37,606 nt of DNA, taken from contig JAEZNO010000024.1 of the NCBI GenBank assembly GCA_023441805.1, positions 1 to 37,606 of the forward strand. Reading direction: 5' to 3'. Below, piece by piece: positions 34,502-37,606 of the stretch (within the stretch, counting starts at the first letter, position 1; every line of letters starts with the position of its first letter). The position numbers were made by a program, and so were the translations under genes. Under the pieces are notes generated by a model. That model was not told the DNA's origin. It did not search any database and saw nothing but the letters and a program-made list of their open reading frames with translations. The stretch comes from Bacteroidota bacterium. GTDB lineage: Bacteria > Bacteroidota > Bacteroidia > Bacteroidales > Lentimicrobiaceae.

Positions 34502-35260
34502 CTATTCTTTTATGAACCTGAAGTCGATGATATTCTTTTCAGACACCATCTTACCATAGTAATATCCGGAAGGTAAATCTTCAAGGCCCAATTCTGCTTT
34601 ATTAGCATGAGCTCTTAAATTATGAGCACGCACCAGAGTTCCCATTGTATTGAACAGGTATAATGTATACACCGGCTCTGTAAATGAGTCTGACACAACA
34701 ATTAATTTGTCAGAGGCGGGATTTGGGTAAATATTAGATGCTGTTGTCTTGCTTTCTTCTAATCCTACACCACTTAGATGATATATTACTGTAACTGTGG
34801 CTTTTACTGTCTCATCAAATGTGGTAGTATCAAAAACGGTATAGGTAATAGACGACTTTCCCGGAGGAAGCGGAGGGTTTTCAAATCGACGGTAATGAAC
34901 TACATGTGAGGCAAATGTATAATCAACTTCCCCGGGTTGTATTGTATCAGGATAATCAGTTAAATAGGTATCAGGCCAGCATTTTATACCAAAACAAAAG
35001 TAATCAATCGTACTATCATTGATCATGTTTATCTCCTTACTAAGGAAAAGGGATAACGGCTTATCCGTATTATTCTTCATAACAAAGTACATAGTCAGCT
35101 CAATAGTTTCTGGATCAGTACCATAAACTGTGACTATAGAATCATTGATGACTTTGTTCCCATTGTATCTGTCAAGAAGCAGTATCTCTTGTGCATCAAC
35201 TGTTGATGCATTTAAAATCATAGCAAAGAAGAGGATGAATAATGGTAAAACTCTGTTCAT
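34502..35260 (-). CDS. Secreted protein of unknown function with T9SS sorting domain
   Basis: A 252-residue exported protein. The ATG at 35260 gives a clean signal peptide, MNRVLPLFILFFAMILNA to VDAQ; an in-frame ATG at 35326 would add 22 residues including three Cys and lies upstream of the promoter box at 35283-35290. The central 150 residues (ILLLDRYNGNKVINDSIVTVYG, then YFVMKNNTDKPLSLFLSKE and PPLPPGKSSITYTVFD) look like an immunoglobulin-like or DUF-type beta domain. NIYPNPASDKLIVVSDSF to FRFIKE is a T9SS type A C-terminal domain. Function not recognised. The gene is divergent from the secreted redoxin gene, sharing a 185-nt control region. Confidence 0.75.
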   Translation of the reverse strand: MNRVLPLFILFFAMILNASTVDAQEILLLDRYNGNKVINDSIVTVYGTDPETIELTMYFVMKNNTDKPLSLFLSKEINMINDSTIDYFCFGIKCWPDTYLTDYPDTIQPGEVDYTFASHVVHYRRFENPPLPPGKSSITYTVFDTTTFDETVKATVTVIYHLSGVGLEESKTTASNIYPNPASDKLIVVSDSFTEPVYTLYLFNTMGTLVRAHNLRAHANKAELGLEDLPSGYYYGKMVSEKNIIDFRFIKE

Positions 35261-35282
35261 TGGCATAAAGTACATGTGACTG

Positions 35283-35290
35283 CAAATGTA
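35283..35290 (-). promoter_or_regulatory. Putative -7 box of the T9SS unknown gene
   Basis: Minus strand TACATTTG matches TAnnTTTG; predicted start near 35276, leader about 16 nt to the ATG at 35260. A + strand TATCTTTG at 35303-35310 lies 13 nt away, so the divergent promoters are nearly back to back. Confidence 0.45.
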
Positions 35291-35409
35291 ACATCTTTTA
35301 CATATCTTTGCTTCTGCATAAATCACTATTTCTGAACATTAGGCAGCAATTATTTTGTTAATTTTTTGTTAATGTGAACTCGTGCAGGATAGAGATTTAT
35401 TCATTGAGA

Positions 35410-35417
35410 TACTTTTG
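35410..35417 (+). promoter_or_regulatory. Putative -7 box of the secreted redoxin gene
   Basis: TACTTTTG matches TAnnTTTG and predicts a start near 35424, 22 nt before the ATG at 35446. A second candidate, TATCTTTG at 35303-35310, would give a leader of about 130 nt. Confidence 0.45.
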
Positions 35418-35445
35418 TCAGCATTCATTCAATCAGGTTCTTAAG

Positions 35446-36234
35446 ATGAAAAAACTCTTCACAGTTCTGTTTTCGTTCATACTACCACTGTCTATATTAA
35501 ATGCGCAGGAAGTGGCAATTGATTTCACTGCAACATCCTGCGACGGAAATGAGCATCACCTTTATGCAGAACTAGATGCCGGTAAAGTAGTAGTGCTTGA
35601 ATTCGTAATGCTGGTTTGTGCCCCCTGTATAGTCGCCACAAAAGCTATCGAGAAAATTATTGAACCATATGAATCAACCAATCCTGGTCGAGTTAAGTTG
35701 TACTCCTTTGGTTTTTTGGATTCATATACATGCGACAATATGATGGCCTGGAAGACATCAAACTCCTTTACTCATGAAGTATTTGCAAAGGGTGAAGAGA
35801 TGCTCAGCTATTATGATCAAATGGGAATGCCTACCACAGTAGTTTTAGGAACAGCCGGCCATAAAGTATTTTATGAAGCACTTGGCTATACCCCTACAAT
35901 CGGTACTGAAATGTCAAATGCAATTGAAACTGCACTCACAGAAAGTTCTCTTGGAATTGATGATCCAGTCAGTGATTTGGGTATAAGTGTGTATCCCACA
36001 TTTTTCAGCGATGAAGTTTTTGTAGATGCCTCAAAATTATCAACTGAAGCAGTTGTGGATTTCTATAGTACCAATGGACTAAAGGTAAAGTCTGTATCAA
36101 TAAATGCAGGCGCTAAACTTGCAATCCCTACTTCAGAACTTCCAAGTGGCATGTACTTATTGAAAATTCAACCAAAAGAGATTAATCAGCACAATAAAAA
36201 TATTATTCAGTCAATCAAGTTGATCAAGAACTAA
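35446..36234 (+). CDS. Secreted redoxin with CAPC motif and T9SS sorting domain
   Basis: A 262-residue exported protein. Signal peptide MKKLFTVLFSFILPLSILNA; the ATG at 35446 is preferred to an in-frame ATG at 35374, which lies before the likely promoter. Residues 21-165 form a TlpA-like thioredoxin fold: VVVLEFVMLVCAPCIVATKAI with the redox pair C58-C61 (CAPC), and GMPTTVV with the cis-Pro at 129. Two more Cys (C32 and C96) are in the domain. From about 180, ISVYPTFFSDEVFVDAS to IKLIKN is a T9SS type A sorting domain. It is thus a redox protein predicted to be moved beyond the outer membrane, an unusual place for a TlpA-type fold. It is 5 nt upstream of the barrel gene, suggesting an operon. 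Confidence 0.83.
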   Translation: MKKLFTVLFSFILPLSILNAQEVAIDFTATSCDGNEHHLYAELDAGKVVVLEFVMLVCAPCIVATKAIEKIIEPYESTNPGRVKLYSFGFLDSYTCDNMMAWKTSNSFTHEVFAKGEEMLSYYDQMGMPTTVVLGTAGHKVFYEALGYTPTIGTEMSNAIETALTESSLGIDDPVSDLGISVYPTFFSDEVFVDASKLSTEAVVDFYSTNGLKVKSVSINAGAKLAIPTSELPSGMYLLKIQPKEINQHNKNIIQSIKLIKN

Positions 36235-36239
36235 TCATA

Positions 36240-37211
36240 ATGACCAGTTACATCGCTCCAATTCCAGGTACTAACTCAATGCAGATAACTTTGAAAATCC
36301 GGACCGTTTGTTTAATAATTTTAGTCTCTTTATCTCTTTGTTCCAGTAACTCATATGCTCAGTGTTGTGCTCCGGGAAGTCCTGTTTCAGGTAGCGAACA
36401 CACCGGTATAGTTGCTCCGGATAACTTTAGGTTCATAACCTATTTCAGACACAGCTTCTCTGATACATATTATGATAAGACTAAGCCTGCCGAGCTACAG
36501 GATTCGGAAGCCGGGTACGATTATTTGGGTTTGGTAATATCGTATGGAATTATTAAGAGATTAGCTGCTGAAGTTGAATTAGGTTATTATTTTGATAAAT
36601 ACCAGAATAGTGAAGTACTGGGGAAATTAGTAACTGAAGGGTTTAATAATGCAGTTATCTCAGCAAAATATGCTTTGTTGAATCTTAATGGATTTGAGAT
36701 TACATTAAGTTCAGGAGTTAAGATTCCTTTGTCAGAGAAGCAATTTACCGATAGCTATGGGATTCCCCTGCCTCAGGAAATTCATCCCTCTTCAAGAGCT
36801 TTTGGCTTTGTCGGACAAATTTATTTCTCCAGAGCTTTCTCTAATAAATGGAAATCCGTTTTGACCGGCAGATATGAGACAAATGGTCAGAATAAAGACA
36901 AATACCAATTTGGAGATTCATTTATTTCTTCGTTGTTTATTAGTCGGACATTCTCACGCAATTGGGTTGCCACATTGCAATTACGTGACGAATACCGGAA
37001 CAGAGACTTACAGAGCAAGACAGAATATTCATTTACAGGTGGCAATATTCTCTTTCTTTCACCTCAATTGAGCCACACATTCAAAAACAGGCTGACTCTT
37101 GCTGCATCGGCTGAAGCACCAATCTTGCGTAATTACAACGGTGTTCAACTAGGTCCTAAATATGCATTTGGCATTAGCCTTATCAAAGACTTTTGTTTCA
37201 TTAAAAAATAA
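36240..37211 (+). CDS. Outer-membrane beta-barrel protein with a Cys-Cys N-terminus
   Basis: A 323-residue exported protein (310 if the ATG at 36279, MQITLKIRTVCLIILVSLSL, is used). The signal peptide ends at SSNSYAQ and the mature protein begins with CCAPGSPVSGSEHTG. The rest is a barrel-type pattern: FRFITYFRHSFSDTYYD, LVISYGIIKRLAAEVELGYYFDK, FVGQIYFSRAFSNKWKSVLTGRYE, ending KYAFGISLIKDFCFIKK. This resembles the transporter-like barrel families near PF13557 but I cannot assign one. It starts 5 nt after the redoxin stop codon. The vicinal cysteines beside a redox partner gene suggest a thiol or metal-related role; that is inference. Confidence 0.7.
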   Translation: MTSYIAPIPGTNSMQITLKIRTVCLIILVSLSLCSSNSYAQCCAPGSPVSGSEHTGIVAPDNFRFITYFRHSFSDTYYDKTKPAELQDSEAGYDYLGLVISYGIIKRLAAEVELGYYFDKYQNSEVLGKLVTEGFNNAVISAKYALLNLNGFEITLSSGVKIPLSEKQFTDSYGIPLPQEIHPSSRAFGFVGQIYFSRAFSNKWKSVLTGRYETNGQNKDKYQFGDSFISSLFISRTFSRNWVATLQLRDEYRNRDLQSKTEYSFTGGNILFLSPQLSHTFKNRLTLAASAEAPILRNYNGVQLGPKYAFGISLIKDFCFIKK

Positions 37212-37483
37212 ACCATAAGTCTTTAATTCTGAGTCTATTGCCAGCATAATACAAAAGTGTATTACTGCACTGATTTGAATAGTGACTTTAATTCTGAACT
37301 ATTGCCAGCATAGTCCTGTGATGACGATAAAGATAACTACAGGCATAACCACGTAGTGCTAATCTTGGTGAGAGTGAAATAGTCTTTTCGTCATCATTTA
37401 TAATCATTTCATGGCTATTTCATGATTACAATCGAGTAGGATTAAGGACATGTGCCTTCTCGTTATTAATCAGTAGGGCACTA
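37212..37483. other. Intergenic region and 3' exon flank of the intron
   Basis: No gene is supported. It contains a direct repeat pair of 28 and 27 bp (37221-37248 and 37286-37312), an inverted repeat AATCAT/ATGATT near 37402-37428, GTGCC/GGCAC arms around 37452-37480, and a second copy of the intron-end motif at 37430-37441. Confidence 0.5.
37221..37312. repeat. Direct repeat pair of about 28 bp
   Basis: CTTTAATTCTGA followed by 2 or 0 extra bases and then CTATTGCCAGCATA occurs at 37221-37248 and, as CTTTAATTCTGA plus ACTATTGCCAGCATA, at 37286-37312. The copies start 65 nt apart and differ in 2 to 3 positions. Function unknown. Confidence 0.6.
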
Positions 37484-37606
37484 ATCGAGTAGGAGGAAAA
37501 TAAAATAGTTTTCCTCCTATTTTATTTTCCGACCTCTCACACCACCGTACGTACGGTTCACGTATACGGCGGTTCCTTAATAAACAAATCTAACCTTTAA
37601 GTAACA
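37484..37606 (-). mobile_element. Group II intron, 3' end (domains V and VI), truncated by the window edge
   Basis: Read on the minus strand, 37573-37541 is a domain V: ACCGCCGT and ACGGTGGT form the 8-bp basal helix (one G-U pair), followed by TAT/ACGTA and a short capped hairpin ACG-TGAAC-CGT. The triad position reads CGC, as in group IIC introns, rather than AGC. GTGAGAGGTCGG follows as J5/6, then a 14-bp perfect stem, GGAAAATAAAATAG with CTATTTTATTTTCC, as domain VI (37496-37531), and CCTACTCGAT as the 3' terminus near 37484. Domains I-IV and any reverse transcriptase gene must lie to the right of 37606 on the minus strand; a short open frame at the edge ends in a stop before domain V and is too short to identify. 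Confidence 0.8.

Overview
The window reads as an ordinary chromosomal segment of a Bacteroidota bacterium, most likely a Bacteroidales or Marinilabiliales relative. The evidence is the short 287-residue primary sigma factor, recurrent promoter boxes of the TAnnTTTG type (with TTG 20-22 nt upstream where a -33 box is visible), C-terminal type IX secretion (T9SS) sorting domains, a GWxTD protein, a TonB-dependent receptor with a carboxypeptidase-like N-terminal domain, and M20C-type PepD. Almost all the sequence is explained by about 30 intact genes. No CRISPR array, tRNA, rRNA, prophage or insertion sequence was seen. The one mobile element is the 3' end of a group II intron at the right edge.

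Left part (1-10036, mostly + strand): GWxTD protein, GT2 glycosyltransferase and a Gdx-type SMR exporter; aroQ and a lipoprotein on the minus strand; then a TPP riboswitch in front of a TonB-dependent receptor, which points to thiamin-compound uptake; then smpB, a secreted CGWC thioredoxin-fold protein, a YhdH-type oxidoreductase and a small outer-membrane beta-barrel protein. Middle (10234-24893, minus strand): pepD, a two-module FtsX permease, and the information-processing run rpsO, pnp, rpoD, rpe. Three successive intrinsic terminators lie between rpoD and rpe. Upstream of rpsO is a complete RND efflux operon (adaptor, pump, TolC).

Right part (25022-37211): idi on +, then a minus-strand set comprising a tail-anchored small protein, a YbdG-like MscS channel, an ArnT-type glycosyltransferase, an SUI1/YciH factor, a diacylglycerol-kinase-like lipid kinase, and a PAS-GAF-GAF-PAS sensor that has no output domain. 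Three T9SS-tagged proteins follow (a beta-helix protein, an unknown, and a secreted redoxin). The redoxin gene is followed by a cysteine-tipped outer-membrane barrel gene. The last 120 bases hold domain V, domain VI and the 3' end of a group IIC-like intron whose body lies outside the window.

Most promising for follow-up are: the TPP riboswitch with an adjacent hairpin whose loop can pair with conserved aptamer bases; the intron 3' terminus repeated 53 bp downstream; a hairpin at 34402-34438 whose loop equals the 16S rRNA 3' tail (or, on the minus strand, a 12-nt perfect Shine-Dalgarno); and the T9SS redoxin/barrel pair. I did not find a convincing wholly new defence or mobile system.
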